Assembly (NCBI GenBank): GCA_965153355.1
Contig: OZ231128.1
Location: 19,034,001-19,098,000, forward strand
Reading direction: 5' to 3'
DNA: 64,000 bases
Source of the DNA: Flaccisagitta enflata
Taxonomy: Eukaryota > Chaetognatha > Sagittoidea > Aphragmophora
The position numbers and the translations under genes are program-made. Shown here in pieces: positions 24,071 to 37,566 of the stretch. The notes under the pieces were generated by a model, which had not been told where the DNA came from, searched no databases, and worked only from the letters and a program-made list of their open reading frames with translations. Position 1 is the first letter of the stretch, and each line of letters starts with the position of its first letter.

Positions 24071-25290
24071 AATGGGGAAGGGAACGCATAGATAAACGGC
24101 CAAGCAAATGAATGCATGAATGAGCGCCCAGCTTGTGTTGAACTGGACCTCAGTCCCTTTTGGGCCGCCGAAAATGATAAGCAAAGACCAATAAACCAAT
24201 TTACAGCCAAGCAAAGACACTTGTATCGCGCTCTCGATGTCAGTTCGAACTTGCATAGCGCATACCATATAATAGATTGCCATTTCTAACAAATCGATGG
24301 CCTTTCATTTCGCAACAGATGTTTGCGCAATTGTTATTCGCACAGAAAGACACGCGCGTGCTTTCCCGGAACCGACCAAATGAGAGAGTGCATGATTGTT
24401 GATTAATCACTAAAATGACCTACATACGACGGCGAGCCTCCGAAGACAACAATTTTTGTTTCAATGACGGTCAAAATAGAAATATGAACCTACGTAAAAT
24501 TATAAAATTGCATAAAAAAAATCAGTGAAAAAGGTTGATCTTAGTAATATTTTGCATGATTCACATTCTAATACAAAAATCAACTTAATATGGCCAAGAT
24601 TAATAAAGAAAAGTAACTGCAAATTTCTGAAAATGTCATTTTTGTTAACTGACAGAGGGTGGTTGAAATTCTAAATTTGCATAGAAAATAAAAAAATGAA
24701 AAAATAAAAAACATAGTTCTCTTCCAAATTCGATTACAGAGAGAACTATGTTTTTGAAAATGCAAAATTTTGCTGCATTTAAGTCTTAGAATTTCAACCA
24801 CAGAAAAAGAAAAAAAAATGTAAGCCAAATTTCATAAAAACCTTGATTTTCTTGCCTTATTCATGTAATTTACATATCTAAAGGTACCTATAAGGTCAGC
24901 TTATGACAAAGATGTACACACCAAGTGTCCCTAGAGACAATTTGCCTAAGAAAAGTATTTGTAGTTCTTTGCTTGTTCAACTAATTATGCAAAAACTGGT
25001 TTGAAACACTAATTTCTACCTTCAAAGATTAACCGTCATACGCGTAAGAGATAAGAAAGCATTGTACTCGGGTCGGGCTGGGAGAGTGTTTTTAATTAGT
25101 TGTCCTTTAACTTTGTCCTTTGTAACCTTGGAAAACGAGCTTTTATCGTGGAAGTCACACACTATTGTTTTTTAGATTTTCACGCTTCTGGCCTCACCTA
25201 GGTACTGGTTGGCTTGTGCACAGGGGCTGTTTCTGCACATTTCTCATCGGCTGCTAAGAATCAGGCAAATTCTAACGCTTCTTCGGTTTT
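24071..25290. other. AT-rich region with one hairpin, no gene seen
   Basis: No exon is recognised. The only structure I can support is the 143-bp imperfect palindrome at 24659-24801. Confidence 0.5.
24659..24801. repeat. Imperfect palindrome (hairpin)
   Basis: GTGGTTGAAATTCTAA pairs with TTAGAATTTCAACCAC, and ACATAGTTCTCT with AGAGAACTATGT, around a centre near 24733. Confidence 0.75.
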
Positions 25291-25506
25291 TAGTCGCGTG
25301 CTACGCGACTTTACACCCCGCTTTGTCGGTCCGTCCGTCCGTCTGTCGGTCCGTCCGTCCGTCCGTCCGTCGGTCCGTCACACTTTACTTTTTCGGCGTT
25401 AATGGGGGTTTTGGCCTCATTGCTCCTGCCCAAATGTTCCACTGACCTCAATTATGGCCCCTGCCCACCCGCACGCGACTGGGGTAGCCGTGTATCCGGC
25501 CTTGTT
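25291..25506 (+). mobile_element. HE-A hairpin-end element (well preserved)
   Basis: Starts with the perfect hairpin AGTCGCGTGCTACGCGACT, then CTACACCCCGC, GGTCCGTC arrays, CTGCCCAAATGTTCC, GCACGCGACTGGGGTAGCCG and GGCCTTGTT. First arm and far-end motif are exact inverse complements over 10 nt. Confidence 0.9.
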
Positions 25507-25526
25507 CTCATACAACACGACTAAAA

Positions 25527-25655
25527 ATAAAGCCTGCTTATCTTTCCATAAAACAGATACAGAAACAATTTCAACTTTTTTAGTTGAGACAGTTTTATTA
25601 AGATTCATAGGCAAAATTAGCCATTAAAAAGTGCGTCTTTTTTATCCGTGTGGTA
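25527..25655. mobile_element. Internally deleted MITE, AAAAAAGACGC family
   Basis: Left GCCTGCTTATC and right TTAGCCATTAAAAAGTGCGTC, then TTTTTTATCCGTG, match the ends of the longer copy at 58.7-59.1 kb. Confidence 0.65.
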
Positions 25656-25661
25656 CTGAGT

Positions 25662-26700
<1,039 letters not shown>

Positions 26701-26920
26701 TAGTCGCGTGCTACGCGACTCTACACCCCGCTTTGTCGGTCCGTCCGTCGGTCCGTCCGTCGGTCCGTCGGTCCGCCCGTCCGTCGGTCCGTCACACTTT
26801 ACTTTTTCGGCGTTAATGGAGGTTTTGGCCTTGTTGCTCCTGCCCAAATGTTCCACTGACTTTAATCATAGCCCCGGCCCACCCGCATGCGACTGGGGTA
26901 GCCGTGTATCTGGCCTTGTT
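26701..26920 (+). mobile_element. HE-A hairpin-end element
   Basis: Same layout as the 25291 copy, with perfect hairpin AGTCGCGTGCTACGCGACT. The far-end motif GCATGCGACT has one mismatch to the arm. Confidence 0.9.
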
Positions 26921-27019
26921 TACCTCTCACGACATAATTGGATGTGACACTTATTCCCCGGGTTGTCCCCTACAATTATTCGATTAGAGGTTTGGTAACT
27001 CCTGATACATCACCCATAT

Positions 27020-27412
27020 TCTACTCGACTAAAAAAAATCCGTACCCTATTTTGTGTTGATGAATGAGAAAAAGAAATTATTTGAACATTTTTCTGTTGA
27101 AGTGATTTTGAATATTTTGTAATTTTCTTTCATTATAGACCAATCCCAGATCTGTATCTCAAATAGTTTAGGAGCTAGAGCTTGTAAAAGTTATCTCCTA
27201 ATTTGTAAAAATGCTCATTTTTCAATGGGATTGCAAACTGATTATGGCAATGTTTCTACTCATTCTTATGCCATTTCTAAATGAATAAAGCTAGAATTAC
27301 CAAATTTGAGTCAAATGAAAGATCTTTTCAAGAGCTTTCTAACGGTCTAAGATTTTGATTGATTGTTTTGAAATCCGATAAGACAATTTGCCTTATAAAG
27401 TGCGACTTTGTT
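27020..27412. mobile_element. Degenerate copy of the AAAAAAGACGC MITE family
   Basis: It shares the core GACCAATCCCAGATCTGTAT and CTCAAAT with the 58.7 kb copy and ends TTATAAAGTGCGAC. The termini are eroded. Confidence 0.55.
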
Positions 27413-27502
27413 ATTGAGTCGAGTAGTAAATGTTGGTCTGTTGGTCAGTCCATGGTATTTATCTTTCTTTCCATTTTCGTGTATTTCTGCTCCTGAAGAA
27501 GA

Positions 27503-27560
<58 letters not shown>
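27503..27560. repeat. (GA)n microsatellite
   Basis: About 56 bp of GA on the plus strand, one of only two GA-oriented dinucleotide tracts here. Confidence 0.95.
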
Positions 27561-27838
27561 AAATCGATAGTGCAATCTGCTCCTAATAAAAATGCTGATT
27601 CTGTATTCTAGTGGATGTAGAGGACCAAAAACTAGGACAAGGACGGCAAAAGAAAGAACTGAAAGGCGAGGAAACCCGGAAACAGTTGTTGTCTCGGTAT
27701 TTTTTTCCTCGTTCACCCAATCTATGTCGGAGTGAATCGACTGGGAGAACTGCCTGACTGCACCTCGCCAGAACCTCGCTTGGTGAGAGATAAACAAATC
27801 CCATCGCCAAATGGCTCTTTTTATTCATATTTGAGTCA

Positions 27839-28061
27839 AACAAGGCCAACACCTTATAATCGCGTGCGGTTGTTAAGACCAAAAGACTAAAAGACTAAAA
27901 GACTAAGATACTAAATGTAAATTGACTCAAAGAAACTTTAGATAGCCTAAAATGACTAAAATTGACTTAGAATGCCGTAAATCTAAAAAAAGCCAAGCGT
28001 GACCGACAGACAGACCAAAGGACAGAGCGGGTTGTAGAGTCGCGTGCACGCGACCAAAAAA
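27839..28061 (-). mobile_element. HE-A hairpin-end element
   Basis: Left AACAAGGCCAACACCTTATA, then ATCGCGTGCGG. GACTAAAA repeats follow, and the right end is AGTCGCGTGCACGCGACC plus AAAAAAG. Confidence 0.8.
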
Positions 28062-28163
28062 GAGTCGCCAGTTCTGAAAAAAAACTGTATAAACAAAAGT
28101 AGCTTAAAGTGGCGCCCAATTGCGCGTTTTGAATCTTATCATCATGAATCTTATGAACTTAAA

Positions 28164-29115
28164 AGATAACGGGTGGTCAAAAAAAAAGTGACTAAGCTAG
28201 AATTTTTTCCAAAAAATTTGAAATTTTGCATTTTTAAGAACATGGCCCCTGTCTTATATGTTTTTAGAACAGGGCCATGTTTTTAGAAATGCAAATTTAA
28301 GAATACTGAGACAGATTAAGAATTTCACGTAAGACAAGTCAAAGAATGGAGGCTGATTTTCTTTTTTTCTCTCAATTTTTCCAACTGATTTTGAACACAT
28401 AAATGATTCTCAATGCAAATAAATAAATAGTTTATACTAAAGATATGATTTCTTTTTTAAGAACTGTGAATTAATCATTACATTTTTTTTTCTAGAGTAT
28501 GATTTGACCGTGAAAATTGCCCCTTCGTGTGCACCTTGACATATTTTGAAAATGAAGTTAAGTGTATATAAAAAAATTTTTTTTTCAATTTTGTAAAACA
28601 AATATTTATATGAATACAAAAAATAAAATGTTTGCATAAATCAGTTTTAACATAAATAATTAGTGTTTTTTAAGAAACAAATATGTTTATTAGCTCCCGT
28701 CTGAAATAAATGCAAATATTTATAAGCCTCCAAGCTTTTGTTTAAGAGATTTGAGTAGAAAAGAAAAGGATGTTTTTTAGAAGTATCTTTTGTTTTATCA
28801 TATGTTTGTATTTTCATAATTTTTCTCAGGTTTTTTATTAGTTTTTGAGTTGTCCTTAACTATAAATAGTGAATCTATAAAAGAATTTTAATTTCTTTAC
28901 AAAAAATTTTCATCAAAAATCAAGGCGGTCCAAAATTAAAATCAGTTTATTGTAAATAATTTGAAATATACAGAAAATGTACAAAAATCATAATAATGAA
29001 AAAAATTCTCCTGCACCATATCTTGTTGGCAAAAAAAGAAATTTTACTCTAAACATTTTTTTACAAAATATATGAGAAAATGAAAAAGTCACTTTTTTTT
29101 TTTGACCACCCGTTA
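28164..29115. mobile_element. TA-flanked MITE with ACGGGTGGTC ends
   Basis: Ends ACGGGTGGTCAAAAAAAAAG and its complement bound 948 bp of AT-rich DNA, with TA on each side (28164-28165, 29114-29115). An internal hairpin around 28230-28290 pairs AACATGGCCC with GGGCCATGTT. No transposase frame. Confidence 0.8.
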
Positions 29116-29357
29116 CTATGTTCAAATATTTGTGCTAACTTTCATTGAACTAGTCTCTAAATTCCTGTTTCAAAAAAGACAAAAATTTGGGTTCTTAAAG
29201 ATTAGGAAATTTATTGGCGGCTGATTGGTTTGCTGATGATAACCAGCTACGTATGTCGGATGGTCCGTCGGTCGATCGGTAACAAATAGCTTTTAGGCAT
29301 TCATGGGCATTTTTAATGTTACCGCCCCAAAGCTGCTTACACATATGGGTTTATTTT

Positions 29358-30173
29358 CAGTCGGGGACACGCGATTCTGAAAGCCATTTTTCGGTTCGAC
29401 GGTCCATCCGTCCATCCGTCCATCTTGCCGTATGTCACTAAAGTCCTTTTGGGCAGTGGCCCCGATGGGGCCGATGACCTATGCATTCACACAGGAGAAA
29501 TTTCTCCTCCTTCTTCTCCTCCTTCTCTGTCCACCCCTTTCGAAGCTCATATTCTAGCCTTGAGTTTCAAATCCCAACCTTGAGGCCCAAATCCTAGTCT
29601 CAAGGCCCAAATTCTAGCCTCAAGGCCCAATTCTTAGCCTAAAGGCTCAAATCCCAACCTCAAGGCTAAAATCCCAGCCTAGAGGCTCAAATCCCAACCT
29701 TGAGGCTAAAATCCCAACCTTGAGGCTAAAATCCCAGCCTAGAGGTTCAAATCCCAACCTTGAGGCTCAAATCCAAAATTTAAGGCTCAAATCCCAGCTT
29801 CAAGGCTCAAATCCCAGCTTCAAAGCTCAAATCCCAGCCTCAAGGCTCAAATCCAAGCCTCGAGGCTCAAATCCCAGCCACAAGGCTCAAATCCCAACCT
29901 CGTGGCTCAAATCCCAACCTCAAGGCTCAAATCCCAACCTCGAGGCTCAAATCCCATTGTTGATGCTCACTTTCAAGCCTAGATCCTAAAAAATTACTGA
30001 GCATAGGTCATCGGCCACTTCGGGGCCACTGCCCCTCTCATCATCACACTTTAACATATACTCACATAGGGGCAATGGGTACCGCTGGCCATCTAACGCT
30101 TTTGTGATTATTCAAGGTTTTCCGCTCCTGTCCACCCGTCCGCGACTAATGCTGCCGTGTATACGGTCTTGTT
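29358..30173 (+). mobile_element. HE-A element interrupted by a B element
   Basis: Begins AGTCGGGGACACGCGATT and ends CTCCTGTCCACCCGTCCGCG, then ACTAATG, then GGTCTTGTT. The B element at 29451-30112 lies inside it. Confidence 0.8.
29451..30112 (+). mobile_element. B-family element with 20-bp minisatellite
   Basis: Left end GGGCAGTGGCCCCGATGGGG, GATGACCTATGC, GGAGAAATTTCTCC palindrome and T/C-rich run. About 20 copies of AAGGCTCAAATCCCAGCCTC follow (29560-29990), then the right inverted repeat and the tail to CTAACGCTTTTGTGATTATT. Confidence 0.88.
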
Positions 30174-30716
30174 CCTTCTCCTCCTTCTCCTTCTGCACTC
30201 CCCCTTCCCGTGACTCAATTACCAGCCTTGAGGCCCCAATCCCAGCCGAGAGGCCCAAATCCAGTCCTGAGGCCCCAAATTTAAGCCTATAATGCCCCGA
30301 GTCCCAAATTCCAGCCTTCTAATGACGTTTAATCAAAACCATAAAGGCTTATTACAATCAGAAAATAACAAAGGCATTTTATGGAGCTTTCAATTGGTGC
30401 TTATCTTTGTGTGCTATCTCAATTTTTTTTCTTGGAGCCATTACACTTTTTTTTTATCGCTCCGGAACGGAGACAAGCAAACTCCGAGTAAGTTAACCTT
30501 TCCATTCCCAAGACGGGTTGTCTGCAGGCGTCGTGGGAGCTTCTCTAAAATTTACGGGGACGTTACACTTCTCACCCGAGAGTCAGTAAACAATGTCTTT
30601 AGTTAAGACTTGACTGATAGTCTGATGGTCTCAACTGATAGTCTCAACTGATAGTATGATAACGGCACCTCAAATTGGTTAGGATGAAGAGCTCCAAGTT
30701 TGTTTTTTATATTTCT
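30174..30716. other. Degenerate minisatellite then unique DNA
   Basis: A short run of GAGGCCCAAATC-type units to about 30310 is followed by sequence with no recognised gene. Confidence 0.5.
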
Positions 30717-30952
30717 AGTCGCGTGCTACGCGACTCTACACCCTGCTTTGTCGGTCCGTCTGTTGGTCCGTCGCGTCGGTCCGTCGGTCTGGCCGTCCGT
30801 CGGTCCGTCCGTCGGTCCATCCGTCACACTTTACTTTTTTTGTTTTTTTGCGGTCTTTGACCTCACTGCTCCTACCCAAGTGATAAAGTGACTTCAAAGA
30901 CGGCCCTTTCCCACCCGCACGCGACTTGGGTAGCCGTGTATCCGGCCTTGTT
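30717..30952 (+). mobile_element. HE-A hairpin-end element
   Basis: Perfect hairpin AGTCGCGTGCTACGCGACT, GGTCCGTC array, far end GCACGCGACT (exact complement of the arm) and GGCCTTGTT. Confidence 0.9.
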
Positions 30953-31970
30953 TTCTCACATTTCCTCATTGTCAGTGTGTCATGCGTTTGAGTGTTGTGT
31001 CTTTTCCGTACTGCGGTGCAAAAAAAGTTTTAGGTCTTTGCCATGTGAAATCTCAGGTATTTGTTGGTTCAAAAAATGAAGCATTTGCCACCAAGCGCAA
31101 ATATGTAAGTCAAATGGTTTAAAAGTTGAGGAAGTTTGAAGTTGATGTGTCAAAAATCAGTTTGGAGAATGCTAGTTTTTCCACCAATTTGACCCCTAAC
31201 TCAATACGAAAGGACTAATTTCAAAGCCCCACCATTTTTCTTTTTTTCCAAAAAATGGTCATCTTCCTTTTGTTTGGCAGCACTGTTTTGTGTCCTAATT
31301 TGCATATCGGTGCCTGAATTTCTGTCAGGTTTCAGTTGCTCCAAGACAATACAAACTTCTTACTGTATCATCAAGACCATGCATCTGTGTCACTGAAAAT
31401 GTCCACAGCATTTTTCTTCTTGTTTTGAGGGTGATTTTTCTTTAATGGGCGGTTTTCTAAAACAATTTTTAGTCTCGCAACGAAATATCATGGTGAAAAT
31501 GGTCGTTGTCATGATTTTTTCCACTCCGTATTGGATTAACGGGACAACAGAATACATTGCACAAACGTTTTATAAAGCAAGCAATTCCACCATAGATATC
31601 TGATGATTTTAGCTTCGAAATAGCCATATTTAGGGCTTGTCAAGTGAAACTGTACATCCCAACAACCCCAGAATCTTTCACACACTTACAAGAATGATGA
31701 TAATAAGAAAGTATTTGATAATCATTATAAAATTCAATATATTTTTAAGGCATTTAGGTGATGAAACCACAGAGACACCCTTCCAACTTGTTATTATTTC
31801 AACACTGCACCATTTACACTTTCTAGTCAAACTGTGAAGGGTCATTCAAATATTGTAGGCTAAATTATGGATAATAAAGAGGAAATAGTTAAAAGGTAGG
31901 TTTATTGCTAAAAAGATGGATTTGATAATACCTAAAACTTTTCTTTGCGCCGCACTGTATGTTGCTTGTT
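30953..31970. other. No gene seen
   Basis: About 1 kb of AT-rich unique-looking sequence with no exon, array or element end. Confidence 0.5.
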
Positions 31971-32014
31971 TTGTTTTTTGTTTTTTGTTTTGTTCTTTGT
32001 TTTTTTTTTTTGTT

Positions 32015-32104
<90 letters not shown>

Positions 32105-32170
32105 TTTTTTGTTTTTTGTTTTTTGTTTTTTGTTTTTTGTTTTTTGTTTTTTGTTTTTTGTTTTTTTTTA
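31971..32170. repeat. T-rich tract with (T6G)n edges
   Basis: About 90 bp of pure T flanked by TTTTTTG repeats. Poly-Phe frames are not coding. Confidence 0.97.
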
Positions 32171-32693
32171 TGGTTCTGTCTGTGGTCTTACCTTTCTCGT
32201 CATCGTGTTTTGTGTTTTGTCGGTTGTTTCGCTAAGTCGATGGTATTGACTATTGAGTAGTTTGTTGGTACGGTTTTTGTTGGGTAATGACTTTGTATAC
32301 TTTTGAGGTGCCAAGCCTTTCCCATACTGACAATTCAAAATTGACATGGTGCGTCAATTCTCGAGGTTTTTGAGTTGATTTTCTCTCCAATTCGTTTTGA
32401 AAATGTGTCGACTAGGATGACAATGAAATACATGCAATAAAGTATCAATTCGCAATAGAATGTTAGAATTGTAAACTTGACATGACTTGTTTGGAAAATC
32501 CTTTCTCTAAGGATAAATCGATTTGTAGGAATATTTTGCACAATAAAGTTATTGTCGCCATAAAAGGGTTACTTTGGTACATTTGTTAGATAAAGGAGAA
32601 TATCCTATTGTCACTCCATCCTAGCCTTTACCGAAACATTCCGCGCTAAATTCAGAATGTCAAAAAGACAGATATATTCACATAGTAGACAGA
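32171..32693. other. No gene seen
   Basis: No exon, array or element end is recognised. Confidence 0.5.
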
Positions 32694-32969
32694 GGGCGTG
32701 TTTCATGTGACGACAAAAGACGCGTTTGTTCCCGTTGAACGCGTTTACAGTATGGACACATATTCATGAATTTCAACCATCCCATGAGGGAGTGAGCAAA
32801 GTAAATGAGCGAGCCCGTGAACGGAGCGAGCGAGTGAAGTGAGTGTAGCGAAGTGGAGCGCTGCAGAGCAAGTGAGCAGAGTGAGCAGTGTGAGCGAACG
32901 AACGTAGCGAGCGACCAAGTGCAAGTGGCCTGTTTAACAACACAATTGCCTGTGACTAAAAACACGCCC
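32694..32969. mobile_element. MITE with GGGCGTGTTT inverted ends
   Basis: Starts GGGCGTGTTTC and ends AAACACGCCC. The interior has GAGCGAACGAACGTAGCGAG. A second copy lies at 59252-59466. Confidence 0.78.
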
Positions 32970-33590
32970 AGATATTGTCGGTTGTGTCATAGATTTGTCA
33001 AGCAGGGCGGCAAGAGGTGACCAAATTCATCCATTCAGTTACTGATTGTTGTGTTGTTGACATGCAAGGATAGCTTTTTTTTCTGGTCGCGGACGGGCGA
33101 CTCTATGGGAGGCTTGGTCTGCCCGTGAGTTCGTCCATCCGAGTGTGAGTCCCTCCAACCACCCGTGGGCCATCCAGATGCATCCGTCCATTTTTTTCCA
33201 AATGGCCATGTGTATGGTTATTTTATGCACAATTTAGACTTCAACGTATGGTTCATTCCCAAAAGCTCCCTTCTCCTTAGTCTTTTCCATTACTGCAGGG
33301 GTATTTGTAGAGACCTTTTTTTGTAGTAGACGTTTTGTAACAAAATTGGGCATATCTCAAATAACATTGTGTTTTTGACTACGTCATCATCTCTATCATC
33401 TTCATCTTCATCTTCATCTCCTCTTTACTTCTCAATCATCTTTATACAAAGCATCTGTTTCTCCATCATCTTCATCTTCATCTCCGTTTTCTACTTCTCA
33501 ATCGTCTTCAGCATCTGTTTCTCCATCATCTTCATCTCCATGCTACTGTTTTTTTCCCTTGTCCGCTTTAAAAATCCGTTTCTTTCCTCC
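32970..33590. other. HE-D-like fragment and CATCTTCAT-rich sequence
   Basis: GGTCGCGGACGGGCGACT and CTATGGGAGGCTTGG with CCATCCG repeats (33086-33192) resemble an HE-D end. 33380-33540 is a degenerate TCATCTTCA repeat. No gene is seen. Confidence 0.55.
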
Positions 33591-33596
33591 TTTTTT

Positions 33597-34379
33597 GGGC
33601 AGCGGCCCAAAAGGGCCGATGTCCGGCAGGACACAAGGGTGAATTTCCATATGTCCATCCATCTGTCCGTCTATCTGTCTGTCCGTCCATCTGTTCATCC
33701 ATCCTTCTGTCCATCTGTCTGTCCGTCTGTCCGTCCGTCTGTCCGTCCGTCCGTCAGTCTTTCTGTCCCTCTGTCCGTCCATCCGTCCGTCCTTCCATCC
33801 GTCATTCTGTCCATCTGTCCCTCCATCCATCCGTCCATCCATCCATCTATCCATCCGTCCATCTATCCATCTATTCGTCCATCCGTCCATCCATTTGTCC
33901 ATCCGTCCATCCGTCCATCCGTCTATCCATATGTCATTCCATCTGTGCATTAGTACGTCCATCCCCCCTCCTGAAGCTTCACACGCCTCAAATTTCTATT
34001 GAATAATATGGGTGATTGATAAATAGCAAAGTTTCCATTGAATAACATGGAAAATTTACAAGAAAGAGAATAATGCATATTTCCCATTCAATAACATGGA
34101 ATATTGATGAAAAATAAAAATAAATGTGAAAATCCTATTAGATGACATAGAAAAATGACGAGGTATTGAGAAAATGCAAAACTCCCTTTGAATATCATGG
34201 AAAATTGTTTCTTAGACCTCAAATATGCCCTCTCAGGACATATGGAAATTCGCCTGTGTGTCCTACAAGACATCGGCCCTCTGAGGCCGCTACCCTGCTC
34301 TCACTCCACTTCTGCAGCTAATCACTCAAACGAGGGCATCGGGTACCGCTGACCATGTGCGATCCTTGGATGACTTGTT
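33597..34379 (+). mobile_element. B-type element with (GTCCATCC)n array
   Basis: Left GGGCAGCGGCCCAAAAGGGC, ATGTCCGGCAGGACAC and AATTTCCATATGTCC. A 300-bp CCGTCCAT array to 33962 follows, then internal CCCATTGAATAACATGG units, and the inverted end to GGTACCGCTGACCATGTGCG. Paired with the 34871 copy. Confidence 0.85.
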
Positions 34380-34420
34380 GTGTCTCACGTCGGCGAACAG
34401 CATTCTCGATGTGATACTCT

Positions 34421-34866
<446 letters not shown>

Positions 34867-34870
34867 TTTT

Positions 34871-35363
34871 GGGCAGCGGCCCCAAAGGGCCGATGTCCTG
34901 TAGGACACAGGGGTGAATTTCCATATGTCCGTCTGTACGTCCGTACGTCCGTACGTCCGTCCGTCCCCCCCCCCCCGAAGCTTCTCAAGCCTCAATTGTC
35001 AAAATGCAAACTTCCCATTGAATAACATAGAAAATTTACAAAAAAAAACAACCAAAAAATGCATGTTTTCCATTGAATAACATGAAAAAATTGATAAACT
35101 AAGAAAAATATGAAATTCCCATTAGATAACATGGCAAATTGACAAAAAATTGAAAAAAATGAAAAATTCCCATTGAAAATTACGGAAAATTCCTACTAAG
35201 GCCTTAAATATGCCCTCTCAGGACGTATGGAAATTCACCCCTGTGTCCTACAGGACATCGGCCCTTTGGGGCCGCTGCCCTGCTCTCACTCCACTTCTTC
35301 AGCTAATCACTCCAAGCAGGGCATCGGGTACCGCTGACCATGTGCGATCCTTGGATGACTTGT
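34871..35363 (+). mobile_element. B-type element with roughly 60-bp inverted repeats
   Basis: GGGCAGCGGCCCCAAAGGGC through GTCCTGTAGGACACAGGGG and AATTTCCATATGTCC is matched in inverse by 35220-35280. The interior holds repeated CCCATTGAATAACAT. The tail ends GACCATGTGCGATCCTTGG. Confidence 0.87.
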
Positions 35364-35734
35364 TTTTCTTCTTCTTCTTTTCCTTCTTCTTCTTTTTCTT
35401 CTTCTTCTTCTTCTTCTTCTTCTTCTTCTTCTTCTTCTTCTTCTCTTTCTTCTTTTTCTTCTTCTTTTTCTACTTCTTATTTTTCTTCTCCTTCTTCTTT
35501 TTCTTTTTCTTCCTCATCTTCTCTTTCTTTTTTATTTTCTTCTTTTTTTTTTTTTAATCATCCTCTCTTTCTTTTTACTTTTCTCCTTTTTTTTTCTTTT
35601 TTCTTTCCAACTTCTTCATCCTCTTTTTTTTTTCTTCTCTTTCTTTTTCTTTTTCTTTTCCTTCTTCTCCGGCTTCTTTTCCTTCTTCTTCTTCTTCTTC
35701 TTCTTCTTCTTCTTCTTCTTCTTCTTCGTCTTCT

Positions 35735-35766
<32 letters not shown>

Positions 35767-36335
35767 TTCTTCTTCTTCTTCTTCTTCTTCTTCTTCTTCT
35801 TCTTCTTCTTCTTCTTCTTCTTCTTCTTCTTCTTCTTCTTCTTCTTCTTCTTCTTCTTCTTCTTCTTCTTCTTCTTCTTCTTCTTCTTCTTCTTCTTCTT
35901 CTTCTTCTTCTTCTTCTTCTTTTCTTCTTCTTCTTCTTCTTCTTCTTCTTCTTCTTCTTCTTCTTCTTCTTCTTCTTCTTCTTCTTCTTCTTCTTCTTCT
36001 TCTTCTTCTTCTTCTTCTTCTTCTTCATCTTCTTTTTATTCTTCTTCTTCTTCTTCTTCTTCTTCTTCTTCTTCTTCTTCTTCTTCTTCTTCTTCTTCTT
36101 CTTCTTCTTCTTCTTCTTCTTCTTCTTCTTCTTCTTCTTTTTCTTTTTCTTTTTCTATTTCCTTTTCTTTTTCTTTTTCTTTTTCTTTTTCTTTTTCCTT
36201 TTTTCTTTTTTCTTTTTTCTTTTTTCTTTTTTCTTTTTTCTTTTTTCTTTTTCTTTTTCTTTTTCTTCTTCTTCTTCTTCTTCTTCTTCTTCTTCTTCTT
36301 CTTCTTTTTCTTCTTTATCATCTTCCTCTTCTTCA
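35364..36335. repeat. Nearly 1-kb CTT/T-rich homopyrimidine tract
   Basis: About 970 bp almost wholly C and T on the plus strand, mostly CTT repeats with CTTTTT stretches near 36140-36260. Long frames here are repeat artefacts. Confidence 0.97.
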
Positions 36336-36664
36336 ACTTATACATTTCCGCTTCTTCCTCTTTTGACAAGATGGCGCCATAAAAAGAAGAAGGAAAAAAA
36401 GAAAAGAAAAAAAAACTGACTTTATTGACTTTCCATGGAAAAAAATGGAAGGAGACAATTTTGTCGCGTGAAGTTTGTCATTCTTCAAGTGGTCGGAGGT
36501 CGTTGTTAAGAATTAAAAAAAAAAGGAACATTAGAAAAAGAAAAATTTGAACACAGCGTTAAAAGAAATTGCGTAAAAAATGATGAAAAAACTTATCGAG
36601 AAAAAAATCAAAATCAGTCTTTGACTTTTTGACATATTCCAGAGAAATATCGAACATGGTTTTT
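36336..36664. other. No gene seen
   Basis: A-rich unique-looking sequence after the pyrimidine tract. Confidence 0.45.
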
Positions 36665-36878
36665 TAGTCACGTGCTACGCGACTCTACACCCCGCTTTGT
36701 CGGTCCTTCCGTTGGTCCGTCTATTGGTCCGTCCGTCGGTCCGTCCGTCCGTCACACTTTACTTTTTTTTGTTTTTGCGGTCTTTGGCCTTACTGCTCCT
36801 GCCCAAATGATCAAGTGACCTGAAATATGGCCTCTGCCCACCTGCACGCGACTGGGGTAGCCGTGTACCCGGCCTTGT
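36665..36878 (+). mobile_element. HE-A hairpin-end element
   Basis: Hairpin AGTCACGTGCTACGCGACT with one mismatch, GGTCCGTC arrays, GCACGCGACTGGGGTAGCCG and GGCCTTGTT. Confidence 0.88.
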
Positions 36879-37566
36879 TTTCTTATGCGGAAGTTAGGGA
36901 TTGCACCCTCAGACAACACTGATGAGTAAGTAAATTTGACATTTCTCTTTCATGTGGCGCCCAGCAAATATTTTTTAATTTATGTTTTTTTCTATCTTTT
37001 TTAAAGAAAACTTCTGATTGATTTTATTAATTTATTCTTTTTTTTTTTGCGATTTTTGTTTAATTTAAGTAGGATCAGTTACAGAGCATATTGATGCGTG
37101 TCTGAGCTTGCAAAAAGAAGAAATTATGTATCTGAGCATAGCTGCTCATCTTTGGCCCTGAGTTTGAGCTCATGTAGCTCAGTCTTTTTTTTTCTGATAC
37201 CTGCTTATCAAAGAAGGTGGTATTTGATGCTTTAGTTCATTTTCAATTGTACAATTGCTCATGATAATCTAACACAAAAAAAATGGTACAGTGATTGAGG
37301 CCAAAAGCTTGGTGGAAAGTGGCCAATGCTTACAACATTTTTCCTCGCGGCGATAGAAAAGAAATAAAAAAAAACCGGAAACCGTTTCATAAAATCATGC
37401 AAATCATCCCCGGAAATCAAGAAATTAAGAATATCTTGTGTACGCAAATTCTAATTCTCAGGTTAACAAAAGGATAGAAACGACATTTGATCCACAATTT
37501 TGAGCAAAATCTTCATTTGTGATTCATGATTAATATGCTTCTTGCATTAACATTTAATGACAAATT
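36879..37566. other. No gene seen
   Basis: No exon, array or element end is recognised. Confidence 0.5.

Noticed and set aside
23800-24292. Secreted repeat protein from the 21-bp array (7-residue repeats)
   Set aside because: The frame is open only because 21 is a multiple of three. There is no signal peptide, and the unit matches the non-coding C-family minisatellite.
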